DNA of 34,130 nucleotides from Acidobacteriota bacterium (GTDB lineage: Bacteria > Acidobacteriota > Vicinamibacteria > Vicinamibacterales > UBA2999): NCBI GenBank assembly GCA_020851565.1, contig JADZCN010000144.1, positions 1-34,130 of the forward strand, written 5' to 3'. The notes under the pieces were generated by a model. That model made no database searches and was not told the origin of the DNA. It saw nothing but the letters and a program-made list of their open reading frames with translations. Numbering within the stretch: the first letter of the stretch is position 1; each line of letters opens with the position of its first letter. A program made the translations under genes and the position numbers. This document shows positions 1 through 8,254 of this stretch, in pieces.

Positions 1-427
1 GCGTATCGACCGTAAACGGGGCCACCTCGTGCAGCCGGCTGTCAAACGCGAACAGCGCGGCCTCGTCGCGACCCGGCTCCAGCCATGACAGGAGGTGATG
101 GGCCGCAAACTTCGCAGCGGTGAATCGAGCGGCAACGTCCATGCTGCCGCTGATATCGAACAGGATCGCCAGGCTGATCGGCGCGCGGTCCGTGCGGAAC
201 TGGCTGATGACACGGCGCTCGCCGCGATCGATCACCTCGAAGTCCCGGGCCTGGAGGCCAGTCACGAGCCGCCCCTTTCTGTCGCGGACCGTCGCACTCA
301 CCGTCACGAGGTCGACGCCCGACTTGAATACCGCCTGGCCCCCTTCCGGTTCTTGCGCCGGTGCCGGGGAAGGCATCAGGAACAGCCAAACACCCAGCAT
401 GCTTCCGGCGAGGAGGCGCCGCTGCAT
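1..427 (-). CDS. Secreted VWFA-related (acidobacterial type) protein, 5' part only
   Basis: Read on the minus strand the frame is open to the window edge, so the C-terminal part is missing. The chosen ATG at 427 starts a signal peptide (MQRRLLAGSMLGVWLFLMP, then a PAPAQ cleavage-like site) and has a GGGATGG stretch just upstream. In-frame ATGs at 433, 460, 478 and 484 are possible alternatives. After the signal comes a beta-rich stretch (VDLVTVSATVRDRKGRLV) typical of the N-terminal domain of the acidobacterial VWFA-related family. A von Willebrand A domain with the metal-site motif DISGSM follows. Such proteins are exported and their ligands are mostly unknown. The stretch 428-674 upstream holds no gene that I can support; it contains the repeat array at 592-668. 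Confidence 0.8.
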   Translation of the reverse strand, partial: MQRRLLAGSMLGVWLFLMPSPAPAQEPEGGQAVFKSGVDLVTVSATVRDRKGRLVTGLQARDFEVIDRGERRVISQFRTDRAPISLAILFDISGSMDVAARFTAAKFAAHHLLSWLEPGRDEAALFAFDSRLHEVAPFTVDT

Positions 428-591
428 GCCCATCCCATATCCACGAACCGTGCCAAGCATGTAAGTACTTGAAAACATTGCCATAAGCCGCTGTCGCCAT
501 TCCCGGAGGAGCCGTCCGCCTTCATGTAACCGTGTAGGTTTTACACGTCGCCGTGATGTCCCTTCGACGCCTCTATCGGCTCCGCCACCCC

Positions 592-668
592 GCACCCTGC
601 ACCCCTGCACCCCTGCACCCTTGCACCCCTGCACCCTTGCACCCTGCACCCTTGCACCCAGCACCCCT
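592..668. repeat. Tandem octamer array (GCACCCCT/GCACCCTT), about 10 copies
   Basis: Ten head-to-tail units of GCACCCCT, GCACCCTT, GCACCCT or GCACCCA run from 592 to 668 and stop 6 bp before the ATG of the aminotransferase gene. Units vary by one base or a one-base deletion, as expected from slippage plus drift. The array occupies the 5' untranslated or promoter region. The core GCACC recurs in the arrays downstream of glnA (12006-12270). Confidence 0.9.
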
Positions 669-674
669 GCTACC

Positions 675-1892
675 ATGTCTCCGATGGCCATCACGACCCC
701 CGCGACCACTCCCATCCGCACCGCGAAACGCGTCGACCGCTTCACCTACGCCATTCGCAATATCGTTGCCGAGGCAAAGAAGGTCGAGGCAGCCGGGAAG
801 AAGGTCCGCTACCTCAACATCGGGGATCCGAACCAGTTCGGATTCGTGACGCCCCCGCACCTCATCGAGGCCGTGGCGAAGGCCATGCGGGACGGCCACA
901 ACGGATACACCGCCTCACCCGGCATACCCGAAGCGCGCGAGGCGGTCGCGGCCGACTTCACGAGCCGCGGCGTCGAGACCTCGCCGGATCGCGTCCTCAT
1001 CACCTCGGGCACGTCCGAGGGCATCGAGCTGGCGCTCACCGGCATCGTGGACGAGGGCGAGGAAGTCCTGGTGCCCGCGCCGACGTACCCACTGTACACG
1101 GCGGTGCTCGCCAAGATCGGCGCGACGCCGGTCTACTACCGGACGGACCACACCAACGCGTGGCAGCCGGATCTCGATCACATCCGGAAGGCCATCACGC
1201 CGAAGACACGCGCGCTGGTGGTCATCGATCCCAACAACCCGACCGGCGCCATCTACTCGGACGAGACGCGCCTTGCACTCATCGCCATCGCGGAAGCGCA
1301 CGGGCTGGTGATCCTGGCCGACGAGGTCTACGGCGACCTGGCGTACGACGGGCCGGTCCCGCCAATGGCGCTCCTCGCACCGGATGCCGCGATCATTTCC
1401 TACTCCAGCCTCTCGAAGGCGTACCTCGCGCCGGGCTGGCGAGCGGGCTGGATGGCGGTCGGCCGCTCGCCGCGGCTCGATCCGGCCCTGGCGGCCATCA
1501 AGAAGCTGGCGGACGGGCGGCTCTGCAGCCCGGGCCCCATGCAGTACGCGGTGACCGCGGCGCTCACCGGCGACCGCTCGCACCAGGACACGTTCCGACG
1601 CGAGCTGCGCCTGCGCGCCGATCTCACCACCGAGAGGTTGAACAAGATCCCGGGCATGTCGTGCGTGGCGCCGAAGGGCGCGTTCTACGCCATGCCGAAG
1701 ATGACCCTGCCGCCGGGAAAGACCGACAAGGACTACGTTCTCGGCCTGCTCAAGGCGACGGGCATCCTCGTCGTCTACGGCTCCGGCTTCGGGACCGACG
1801 CCGGCGATGGCTTCTTCCGCGTCGTCTTCCTGGCGTCGCCGCAGGAGCTTGGCGAGATCTTCGACGAGATGGCGGCGTATCGCCTTGAATAG
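675..1892 (+). CDS. Class I/II PLP-dependent aminotransferase, AlaA-like (alanine aminotransferase type)
   Basis: The protein has 405 residues, the usual length of fold-type I aminotransferases. Visible motifs are DPNNPTG (185-191, substrate-loop Asn/Gly), ADEVYG (215-220, with the Asp and Tyr that hold the PLP ring) and the Schiff-base lysine K248 in SYSSLSKAYLAPGWR. A conserved Arg/Gly pair (WRAGW) follows. The opening KRVDRFTYAIRNI...VRYLNIGDPNQF and the SLSKAY context resemble AlaA/MJ1391-type enzymes, which make alanine from pyruvate and glutamate in the cytosol. Exact substrate is not provable from sequence; aspartate or aromatic amino acids are possible. The start at ATG 675 is preferred over an in-frame ATG at 621, because the intervening codons only translate the repeat array. 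There is no Shine-Dalgarno sequence. Confidence 0.88.
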   Translation: MSPMAITTPATTPIRTAKRVDRFTYAIRNIVAEAKKVEAAGKKVRYLNIGDPNQFGFVTPPHLIEAVAKAMRDGHNGYTASPGIPEAREAVAADFTSRGVETSPDRVLITSGTSEGIELALTGIVDEGEEVLVPAPTYPLYTAVLAKIGATPVYYRTDHTNAWQPDLDHIRKAITPKTRALVVIDPNNPTGAIYSDETRLALIAIAEAHGLVILADEVYGDLAYDGPVPPMALLAPDAAIISYSSLSKAYLAPGWRAGWMAVGRSPRLDPALAAIKKLADGRLCSPGPMQYAVTAALTGDRSHQDTFRRELRLRADLTTERLNKIPGMSCVAPKGAFYAMPKMTLPPGKTDKDYVLGLLKATGILVVYGSGFGTDAGDGFFRVVFLASPQELGEIFDEMAAYRLE

Positions 1893-1940
1893 CGGGTCCG
1901 GGGCGGGAACCGGGCCTTTCACGGGGTCGTAGTACTGCTC

Positions 1941-3134
1941 ATGCCTGCCGGGTCGAAGGCGCGGGACTTCCTGTCCACCTACACCCAGGACCTCAACGCC
2001 GAGGACCTGGGCAAGCTCTTCACGCGCGAGACCCCCGAGGCCTACCGGTTCTTTGCCCGCGGCGTGAACACGGCGGAGCTCGAGGGCCTGTCGTGGCATC
2101 GCCGCGCGGTGAAGTACGTCCAGGCGTTCTTCCTGGCCTTCACGATGCGCCTGTCTCCGGCCAGGCGCGCCATTTACGGACTGGCGCTCTTCACTTCCGT
2201 GATCGGCCTGTTCGAGCTCTTCCAGGGCTTCGGCATCCTCAGCTTCCGGTTGCCCATCGCGCTGTTCTTCGTGCGCTTCGGAATCCCAGGGCCGCTCTTC
2301 TCCGACGGCACGCTCTGGCTGCTCACGGGCTTCCTGCTCCTCAACCTGCTGGTGTTGCTGGAGGTCGCGGACCGGCTATCGCTCAAGCGCGACCTCGAGG
2401 TCGCGCGCGAAATCCAGAGGGCCATGCTGCCCGAGGGTACGTGGTCGGGCCCCGATGTCGAGGCCTTCGGCCTCACCCAGCCGGCCAACACGGTGGGCGG
2501 GGACTTCTACGACATCCTGCCCAGACCCGACGGCACGGTCATCATTGCCCTGGGTGACGTCGCGGGGAAGGCCAGTCCGGCTGCCCTCCTGATGGCGCTG
2601 CTGCTGGCCATCCTCCGGACCCTCGTGGACGACAACATGCCCCTGCCGGCCCTGGCACGCCGGCTGAACGTCCAGGTCGCCAGACACGCGCCGGCCTCAC
2701 GGTTCATCACACTGTTCCTCGCCTCGTACAACCCTGCCACCGGCCGCCTGCACTTCGTCAACGCCGGGCAGACCCCACCGCTGTTGCGCCGGCAGGACGG
2801 CAGCATCGTGCGCCTCAACACGGGCGGCGTCGCGCTGGGGATGTTCGAGGGCTCCGAGTACGAACAAGGGCACATCGACCTCGGGCCCGGCGACGCCCTC
2901 ATCATGTACAGCGATGGCATCACCGAGGCCGAGAGCCCGGACGGGACCCCCTTCGACGAGGCGGGGCTCGAGCGCACCCTCGCGCTGCACGCCGGGGCCT
3001 ACGGCACCTCGGCCGCGGCCGAGCTGGGTCGAGCAATCTTTGGCGCTGTCGAGCGCCACCGCCGCGACCAGCGCCTCTCGGACGACCTCACAGTACTGGT
3101 GTTGAGCCGGGTGACGAATTCGGTAGCCACCTAG
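1941..3134 (+). CDS. Membrane-anchored RsbU/SpoIIE-type PP2C serine/threonine phosphatase
   Basis: A protein of 397 residues. The N-terminal third has a soluble stretch, then about two hydrophobic segments (roughly 75-100 and 120-140), followed by the linker helix DRLSLKRDLEVAREIQRAML that is typical before SpoIIE domains. The PP2C-like catalytic domain has its metal ligands: GGDFYD (186-191), GDVAGK (D206), SDGITE (D325) and DDLTVLV (D381/D382). RsbU-like enzymes dephosphorylate anti-anti-sigma (STAS) proteins and so control a sigma factor. No STAS or anti-sigma partner lies next to it. It begins 48 bp after the aminotransferase stop and could be cotranscribed, but TAGTAC sits 5 nt before the ATG and could be a -10 box. 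Confidence 0.88.
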   Translation: MPAGSKARDFLSTYTQDLNAEDLGKLFTRETPEAYRFFARGVNTAELEGLSWHRRAVKYVQAFFLAFTMRLSPARRAIYGLALFTSVIGLFELFQGFGILSFRLPIALFFVRFGIPGPLFSDGTLWLLTGFLLLNLLVLLEVADRLSLKRDLEVAREIQRAMLPEGTWSGPDVEAFGLTQPANTVGGDFYDILPRPDGTVIIALGDVAGKASPAALLMALLLAILRTLVDDNMPLPALARRLNVQVARHAPASRFITLFLASYNPATGRLHFVNAGQTPPLLRRQDGSIVRLNTGGVALGMFEGSEYEQGHIDLGPGDALIMYSDGITEAESPDGTPFDEAGLERTLALHAGAYGTSAAAELGRAIFGAVERHRRDQRLSDDLTVLVLSRVTNSVAT

Positions 3135-3146
3135 CCGGGTCTGGCG

Positions 3147-3158
3147 TCTAATTCCGTT
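3147..3158 (+). promoter_or_regulatory. Candidate -10 box for a leaderless M1 peptidase mRNA
   Basis: TCTAAT at 3147-3152 is followed by exactly six bases (TCCGTT) and then ATG at 3159. With standard sigma70 geometry the first transcribed base would be the A of the ATG. No Shine-Dalgarno sequence is present. A -35 box is not clear. Confidence 0.4.
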
Positions 3159-5936
3159 ATGCGAGGGCTGCTGGTCCTCTGCCTCGCGACCCTGGTGTCC
3201 GTCCAGCCGGCGGCCGCGCAAACCGAGCCGCTGAGCGCTGAAGATCTGTCCATCCAGGCCTTCCTGCAGGCCGTCGAGACCGCCATTTCGACCATGGACC
3301 GGCAGCGCTGGACCGAGCTGCTGTCGGCCAACGCCGACCGGGAGCAGGCCCTGGACTTCTTCGACGCCATGGTGCCGCAGGGCATCACGCGCGTGGTGGT
3401 CAAGGAGCGGGCCCGGGCGCAGCTGCTCGGCACCTTGCCCGGGGACGGCTTCAGCCTCGTCACCGAGGTGTTCATGGAAACCGGTCCGCGGGGCCGGATC
3501 GCCACCTGGACCCTCGACATTCGCAAGCCCCGCGGCGACATCGAGGACCGGCAGCCCTGGCGCATCGTCTCGCAGGACCGCCTGTCGTCCATCGAAGGGC
3601 TGCACCGGCTGGTGCTCCATCCCGACAAGCAGTACGCAGCCAAGGACCTGGTGATCAAGTCGGTGGACTTCCAGGTGCGCCTCTCATCCGGGCAGGTGTT
3701 CGTGGCCGAGACCCCGGAGGGCGTCACGGCGCTCGTCCTGCTGGGCGACGGCACCATCGTCTTCTCGCCAGCGCCGAAGGTCGAGCGGGGACAGGTGCGG
3801 ATCTTCGCCGGCGCCGACGAACTGGAGGCGGCGTTCACGGCGGCGATGCTCCGCGTCAGCCCCTTCGAGTACCGCACCCTGGTGGCCGAGTCGTCGCTCG
3901 TGCCCGCAGAGACGGTGGACAACCGCGCTTTCCGTCGCGCACAGCAGGTCTTCGAGGACGACATCGGTAATTCGTTCACGCTGGACCTGAGCGATCTCAG
4001 CCGCGAAACGTGGTCGTTGCTCCCGCAGCCGGGCGACTTCGTCGCCGAGGTGCGCACGCGCCGCTTCGACAAGCTCACCTACGCGCGCTCGACCGGGGAG
4101 CCCGAGGACGTGTCGCTGTTCCAGCGGGGACGGAAGCGCAATATCTCCATCTACGCGTCCGAGGAGAAGCTCGCCAGCCGGGGCGAGTTCTACAACGAGG
4201 ACGACCTCGTCGAGTACGACGTGCTCGACTACACCGTGGACACCACGTTTGCCCCGGAGCGCGACTGGCTCGAGGGCACCACGAAGGTGCGGCTTCGCGT
4301 GCGGGCCTTCGCGCTCTCCGCCGTCCAGCTGAAACTGGCCGACGCGCTCACGGTGAACTCCGTGGTGAGCGAGCAGTTCGGGCGGCTGCTCTTCCTCCGC
4401 GTCCGCAACCAGAACGGCATCGTCGTGAACCTGCCGTCGCCGGTGGCCCGCGACTTCCAGCTCACGCTCACCATCTCGTACCAGGGCCGGCTGCCCCAGC
4501 AGGGCATCAACGAGGACTCGTTGGAGGTGTCGGCCGACCAGCAGGGCCCCGGCCGCTCGAGGTCGTTCGAGCAGCCCGAAGAGGGCCTGCCACTCGTCGC
4601 GCCCGAGCCCAACTGGCTGTTCAGCAACCGCGCGCAGTGGTATCCCCAGGCATCGGTGACGGATTACGCCACGGCGACGATGCGCATCACGGTGCCCTCG
4701 GAGTACGCGGTCGTCGCCAGCGGCGTGCAGGCGTCGGGCTCGCCCGTGACCATGGGCGCCCAGCCCAACGGACAGGGGGGCCGGTCGCTCTACGCGTTCA
4801 CCACCCCCCAGCCCGTGCGCTACCTCAGCATGGTCGTCAGCCGGATGTCGCGGGCGGATGCCGCCACCGTCGCCCTGGACATCATCCCGCCGACGGAGGT
4901 GAAGGCGGCCGGCACGAACGGCGGCGCTCTCCAGCCGGTTCCGACGCTCCCTCCCGTGGGATCCCGCAACACGGTGGAGCTGGCGATCGAAGCCAACCGG
5001 CGCCAGGAGGGCCGCGGCCGAAATGCACTGCCTACCGTCGCGGAGGGCCTGCGGTTCTATGCCGCAATGATGGGGGACGTCCCGTACGACGCGCTGACGG
5101 TGGCGATGGTGGAGCACGAGCTGCCGGGCGGCCACGCGCCCGGCTACGTTGCGGTCATCAACAACCCGTTGCCGACCTCGCCGTTCTCGTGGAGGAACGA
5201 CCCGGCACACTTCTCGGGATTCCCCGAGTTCTTCCTCGCGCACGAGCTGGCACACCAGTGGTTCGGCCAGGCGGTCGGATGGAAGAACTACCATGAGCAG
5301 TGGCTGAGCGAGGGCGTGGCGCAGTACATGGCGGCGCTCTTCGCGCGCGAGCAGCGGGGCGAGTCCACGTTCCGCGCCATCCTCAAGCAGTTCCGCCGCT
5401 GGGGCCTGGAGGAATCGGATGAGGGCCCGATCTTCCTCGGGTACCGCCTCGGGCACATCAAGGGCGAGCCGCGCGTCTTCCGCGCGCTGGTCTACAACAA
5501 GGGGGCATCGGTGCTGCACATGCTGCGCCGGCTGGTGGGCGACGACGCCTTCTTCAGGGGCCTGCGGCGGTATTACCGCGAGAACCGCTTCCGCAAGGCA
5601 GGCACCGAGGATCTCCGAAGGGCCATGGAGGCCGAGAGCGGCCGCGACCTGTCGCGCTTCTTCGCCCGCTGGATTTTCGACTCCGGGATTCCCCGGCTGC
5701 GCTACTCGACGGCGGTCTCGCCCGAAGAGGTGACCGTGCGAATCGAGCAGTCTGGCGAGGTGTACGACGTGCCCGTGACCGTCACGATTCAGCATGCCGA
5801 CGGCCGGGTCTCGGAGGAGATCGTGCTGGCCACCGAGGCGGTAACCGAGGCGCGCTTCCCCGTCTCCGGGGGCGTCCGGGCCGTCGAGCTGAACCAGGAC
5901 GAAGCGGCCCTAGCCTACTTCGAGCGCGCGCGCTGA
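3159..5936 (+). CDS. Secreted M1-family (gluzincin) metallopeptidase
   Basis: A protein of 925 residues beginning with a signal peptide (MRGLLVLCLATLVSVQPAAAQ). The zinc site is complete: HELAH at 695-699 and the third ligand E718 in WLSEGVAQYMA, i.e. HExxH-x18-E. A downstream YNKGASVLHML stretch supplies the conserved Tyr region of M1 enzymes. The usual exopeptidase motif GAMEN is replaced by GGHAPGY ahead of the zinc site, so classical aminopeptidase specificity is doubtful. Residues 1 to about 330 are an extra N-terminal region without a recognisable domain, and the M1 N-terminal beta domain begins near 350. The mature protein should act in the periplasm or outside the cell, in peptide scavenging or envelope protein turnover. 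It ends 12 bp before the convergent gene at 5949. Confidence 0.88.
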   Translation: MRGLLVLCLATLVSVQPAAAQTEPLSAEDLSIQAFLQAVETAISTMDRQRWTELLSANADREQALDFFDAMVPQGITRVVVKERARAQLLGTLPGDGFSLVTEVFMETGPRGRIATWTLDIRKPRGDIEDRQPWRIVSQDRLSSIEGLHRLVLHPDKQYAAKDLVIKSVDFQVRLSSGQVFVAETPEGVTALVLLGDGTIVFSPAPKVERGQVRIFAGADELEAAFTAAMLRVSPFEYRTLVAESSLVPAETVDNRAFRRAQQVFEDDIGNSFTLDLSDLSRETWSLLPQPGDFVAEVRTRRFDKLTYARSTGEPEDVSLFQRGRKRNISIYASEEKLASRGEFYNEDDLVEYDVLDYTVDTTFAPERDWLEGTTKVRLRVRAFALSAVQLKLADALTVNSVVSEQFGRLLFLRVRNQNGIVVNLPSPVARDFQLTLTISYQGRLPQQGINEDSLEVSADQQGPGRSRSFEQPEEGLPLVAPEPNWLFSNRAQWYPQASVTDYATATMRITVPSEYAVVASGVQASGSPVTMGAQPNGQGGRSLYAFTTPQPVRYLSMVVSRMSRADAATVALDIIPPTEVKAAGTNGGALQPVPTLPPVGSRNTVELAIEANRRQEGRGRNALPTVAEGLRFYAAMMGDVPYDALTVAMVEHELPGGHAPGYVAVINNPLPTSPFSWRNDPAHFSGFPEFFLAHELAHQWFGQAVGWKNYHEQWLSEGVAQYMAALFAREQRGESTFRAILKQFRRWGLEESDEGPIFLGYRLGHIKGEPRVFRALVYNKGASVLHMLRRLVGDDAFFRGLRRYYRENRFRKAGTEDLRRAMEAESGRDLSRFFARWIFDSGIPRLRYSTAVSPEEVTVRIEQSGEVYDVPVTVTIQHADGRVSEEIVLATEAVTEARFPVSGGVRAVELNQDEAALAYFERAR

Positions 5937-5940
5937 GGGG

Positions 5941-5958
5941 CCTCCCGGCTACGGGAGG
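5941..5958. terminator. Bidirectional hairpin between convergent genes
   Basis: CCTCCCG at 5941-5947 pairs perfectly with CGGGAGG at 5952-5958 around the loop GCTA. It sits 4 bp after the M1 peptidase stop. Its right arm encodes the last codons of the convergent minus-strand gene, whose TAG stop forms part of the loop. There is no T-run on either side, so rho-independent efficiency is uncertain. Confidence 0.5.
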
Positions 5959-6350
5959 TAGATGGCGGTCACGCTCCGCTCCTTCCCCCTCTCGGTCCGG
6001 TCCAGCACCACCCAGAAGCGTGTGCCGCCGGCGCGGCACGGCAGGATGTGCCGCTGACCGATGACGCCGGCCTCCGCGATGGCAGGGCCGGTCGTCCACC
6101 GTGCGACGCCCAGGCTCCTCAACTCGCTTTCGCTCATCCCGGGGTGGATTTCCGTGCCGTCGAGCAGCACCAGGAAGGGCACGCTTTCCGCCCCCGGGGG
6201 CACCCCCGTAGGCAGGGCCGGCAGCGCCGACTCGACCAGCGTGACGGTCGAGGACATCTCCGGCAGCCACCGCTGGACGTACGGGGCCCCCGCCCAGGCG
6301 GCGCCGCCAAGGACGCCAAGCGCGACCACCCATTCGCCAAAGGACCGCAT
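5949..6350 (-). CDS. Small membrane-anchored hypothetical protein
   Basis: A protein of 133 residues with one N-terminal hydrophobic segment (roughly 8-22, WVVALGVLGGAAWAGAPYV), suggesting a signal anchor or uncleaved signal peptide. The rest is soluble, with a beta-rich tail (TRFWVVLDRTERGKERSVTAIYLP). I do not recognise a family. An AGGAG Shine-Dalgarno lies 8 nt before the ATG, which supports real translation. It is divergent from nuoG (starts 45 bp apart) and convergent with the M1 peptidase. It could be an inner-membrane accessory protein; no function can be assigned. Confidence 0.6.
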   Translation of the reverse strand: MRSFGEWVVALGVLGGAAWAGAPYVQRWLPEMSSTVTLVESALPALPTGVPPGAESVPFLVLLDGTEIHPGMSESELRSLGVARWTTGPAIAEAGVIGQRHILPCRAGGTRFWVVLDRTERGKERSVTAIYLP

Positions 6351-6382
6351 CGGGGCTCCTGCGCGTGCTGTCGCCCCTGAAG

Positions 6383-6394
6383 TATCATTTCCGA
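6383..6394 (+). promoter_or_regulatory. Candidate -10 box for a leaderless nuoG mRNA
   Basis: TATCAT at 6383-6388 lies six bases before the GTG at 6395, the geometry expected if the GTG is also the transcription start. No Shine-Dalgarno is visible before this GTG or before the other in-frame GTG at 6365. This supports choosing 6395 as the start. Confidence 0.4.
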
Positions 6395-8227
6395 GTGGAA
6401 AAAGTCACGCTGACAATCGATGGGCGCCACGTGTCGGTGCCGAAGGGCACGACCGTCCTGCAGGCCGCCATCGAAGCCGGAATCCAGATTCCCTTCTACT
6501 GCTACCACCCCGGTCTCGGCATCGACGCGTCGTGCCGCGTCTGCCTCGTGAAGATCGAGAAGATGCCGAAGCTGCAGACGTCGTGCTCGACGCCGGTGGC
6601 CGAAGGCATGGTGGTGCACACGAAGGACCCCGAGGCGGTGGAAGGCCGCGCCGGCGTGTTCGAGTTCCTGCTGATCAACCACCCCCTCGATTGCCCGGTG
6701 TGCGACAAGGGCGGCGAGTGCCCGTTGCAGGACTTCTCGTACAAGTTCGGCAACGCCGCGAGCCGCATGGATTTCCCGCGGCGCACCTTCGACGGCGAGG
6801 GCGTGAAGGCCGACGTCGACTTCGGCCCGACGCTGATGCTCAACCGCAACCGCTGCATCATGTGCACGCGGTGCGAGCGTTTCATGCGCGAGGTGGACGG
6901 CGACGCGCAGATCGGCGTGATCAACCGGGGCAACGGCAGCGAGATCGCCACGTTCAACGATCAGGGCATCCACTCCCTGCTCTCCGGCAATCTCATGGAC
7001 GTCTGCCCGGTGGGCGCGATCACCACCAAGCAGTACCGGTTCCGCTCGCGGCCGTGGGACAACCCGCACGCCGTGGACACCACGTGCACGCTCTGCTCGA
7101 AGGGCTGCAGTACCACCGCGTGGTTGAAGGCCAAGCCCGAGTGGGCGAAAAGTTCGCGCCTGGTGCGCATCACGCCGCGCTACAACCCCGCCGTGAACGA
7201 TTACTGGATGTGCGACATCGGCCGTTTCCAGTATCTCTGGGTGGAGGGCGACGATCGCCTGCGCCGCCCGCAGCTGCTGGCGAAGGACGGCCTGCAGCAG
7301 GCGGTCACCTGGAAGGACGCGCTGCTCAAGGTGCGCGACCTGCTGAACGCGGCCGGCCGGCAGGATCCGGGCTCGGTGCGCATGCTGGCCTCGGCGCATG
7401 CCTCGCACGAGGAGCTCTTTCTCCTCAAGCGGCTGGCCGTGGACATGAAGGGCGAGGAGGGCATCGCGCACGTGCACGTCGCCTGGAAGCGCACCGGGAA
7501 GCAGCAGCCGGCCGGGACGAAGTTCCGTGTCCCCGCCACCGACGCGCCGAACGTGTCCGGCGCGCGCGCGCTCGGGCTGCACGTCGGCGCGGGCCTGGAG
7601 GGCGAGGCCGACTTGTCCGGCTTGCGGTCCGCCGTGGACCAGGGCCGCGTGGCCGTGCTCTACGTGCTCGACCCGGGGCCCGATGGCTCGATGGGCGATC
7701 TGCAGTGGCTCGTGGACGCACGGAAGAGCGGACGGCTGCCGGTCCTGATCTATCAGGGCGTACTGGCGACGCCGGTGTCGAAAGTGGCGGACGTGGTGCT
7801 GCCGGGCTCGGCATGGGTGGAGAAGGACGCCACCTACACCAACGACCAGGGGCACGTGCAGGCGGCCTCGCGTGCGATCAACCCCCCGGGGGAGGCCGTG
7901 GACGACTGGCAGATCCTCACGAGCGTGGCGGCCGCCCTTGGCCTGCCCTACTCGTACACCTCCTCGCAGCAGGTGCGGGCCGACGTGGCCACGGCCCTGG
8001 CCGACCAGCCCGCTTACGCGGCGCTCGGCGACGTGGCCTTCAACCGGCCCATGGCCGCTGAGCACTGGCTCCAGGCCAGCAATCCGATGGAGCGGATGAA
8101 GTGGCACGACATGTTCGAGGACCTGCCACCGGTGAAGGGGCACAACGTGCAGATGGAGCAGTCGCCCTCGCCGACCGTCATTCCCCTGAAGCTGGTGGTC
8201 GACGAGATCTCACGCGCGTCGGACTGA
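6395..8227 (+). CDS. nuoG: NADH-quinone oxidoreductase subunit G (iron-sulfur arm protein)
   Basis: A protein of 610 residues from GTG 6395 (VEKVTLTIDG..., where family members usually begin). The N-terminal ferredoxin domain has the [2Fe-2S] cysteines C36, C47, C50 and C64. Next comes the His-Cys3 [4Fe-4S] site H96, C100, C103, C109 (HPLDCPVCDKGGEC). A further [4Fe-4S] set (NRCIMCTRCERF, then LMDVCPVGAI) and an N7-like set (CTLCSKGC ... MCDIG) follow. The C-terminal half resembles the molybdopterin-oxidoreductase fold but is short and should bind no cofactor. NuoG carries electrons from the NuoF flavin toward quinone in the peripheral arm of complex I. No other nuo gene is in the window, so the subunit gene is detached from the usual cluster; NuoE/F must be elsewhere. 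A hydrogenase or formate dehydrogenase electron-transfer subunit is a less likely alternative. Confidence 0.85.
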   Translation: MEKVTLTIDGRHVSVPKGTTVLQAAIEAGIQIPFYCYHPGLGIDASCRVCLVKIEKMPKLQTSCSTPVAEGMVVHTKDPEAVEGRAGVFEFLLINHPLDCPVCDKGGECPLQDFSYKFGNAASRMDFPRRTFDGEGVKADVDFGPTLMLNRNRCIMCTRCERFMREVDGDAQIGVINRGNGSEIATFNDQGIHSLLSGNLMDVCPVGAITTKQYRFRSRPWDNPHAVDTTCTLCSKGCSTTAWLKAKPEWAKSSRLVRITPRYNPAVNDYWMCDIGRFQYLWVEGDDRLRRPQLLAKDGLQQAVTWKDALLKVRDLLNAAGRQDPGSVRMLASAHASHEELFLLKRLAVDMKGEEGIAHVHVAWKRTGKQQPAGTKFRVPATDAPNVSGARALGLHVGAGLEGEADLSGLRSAVDQGRVAVLYVLDPGPDGSMGDLQWLVDARKSGRLPVLIYQGVLATPVSKVADVVLPGSAWVEKDATYTNDQGHVQAASRAINPPGEAVDDWQILTSVAAALGLPYSYTSSQQVRADVATALADQPAYAALGDVAFNRPMAAEHWLQASNPMERMKWHDMFEDLPPVKGHNVQMEQSPSPTVIPLKLVVDEISRASD

Positions 8228-8254
8228 CCCCGGCCGGGATACCCTGAGCCCGCG

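Noticed and set aside
3684..5795. 703-codon open frame antisense to the M1 peptidase
   Set aside because: Long antisense frames are expected at this GC content. The translation is Arg/His/Val-rich without domains, and the sense strand has a complete zinc peptidase.
6061..8143. Two long alternative frames (plus and minus) over nuoG
   Set aside because: Only the nuoG frame shows ordered iron-sulfur cysteines. The others are compositional shadows.
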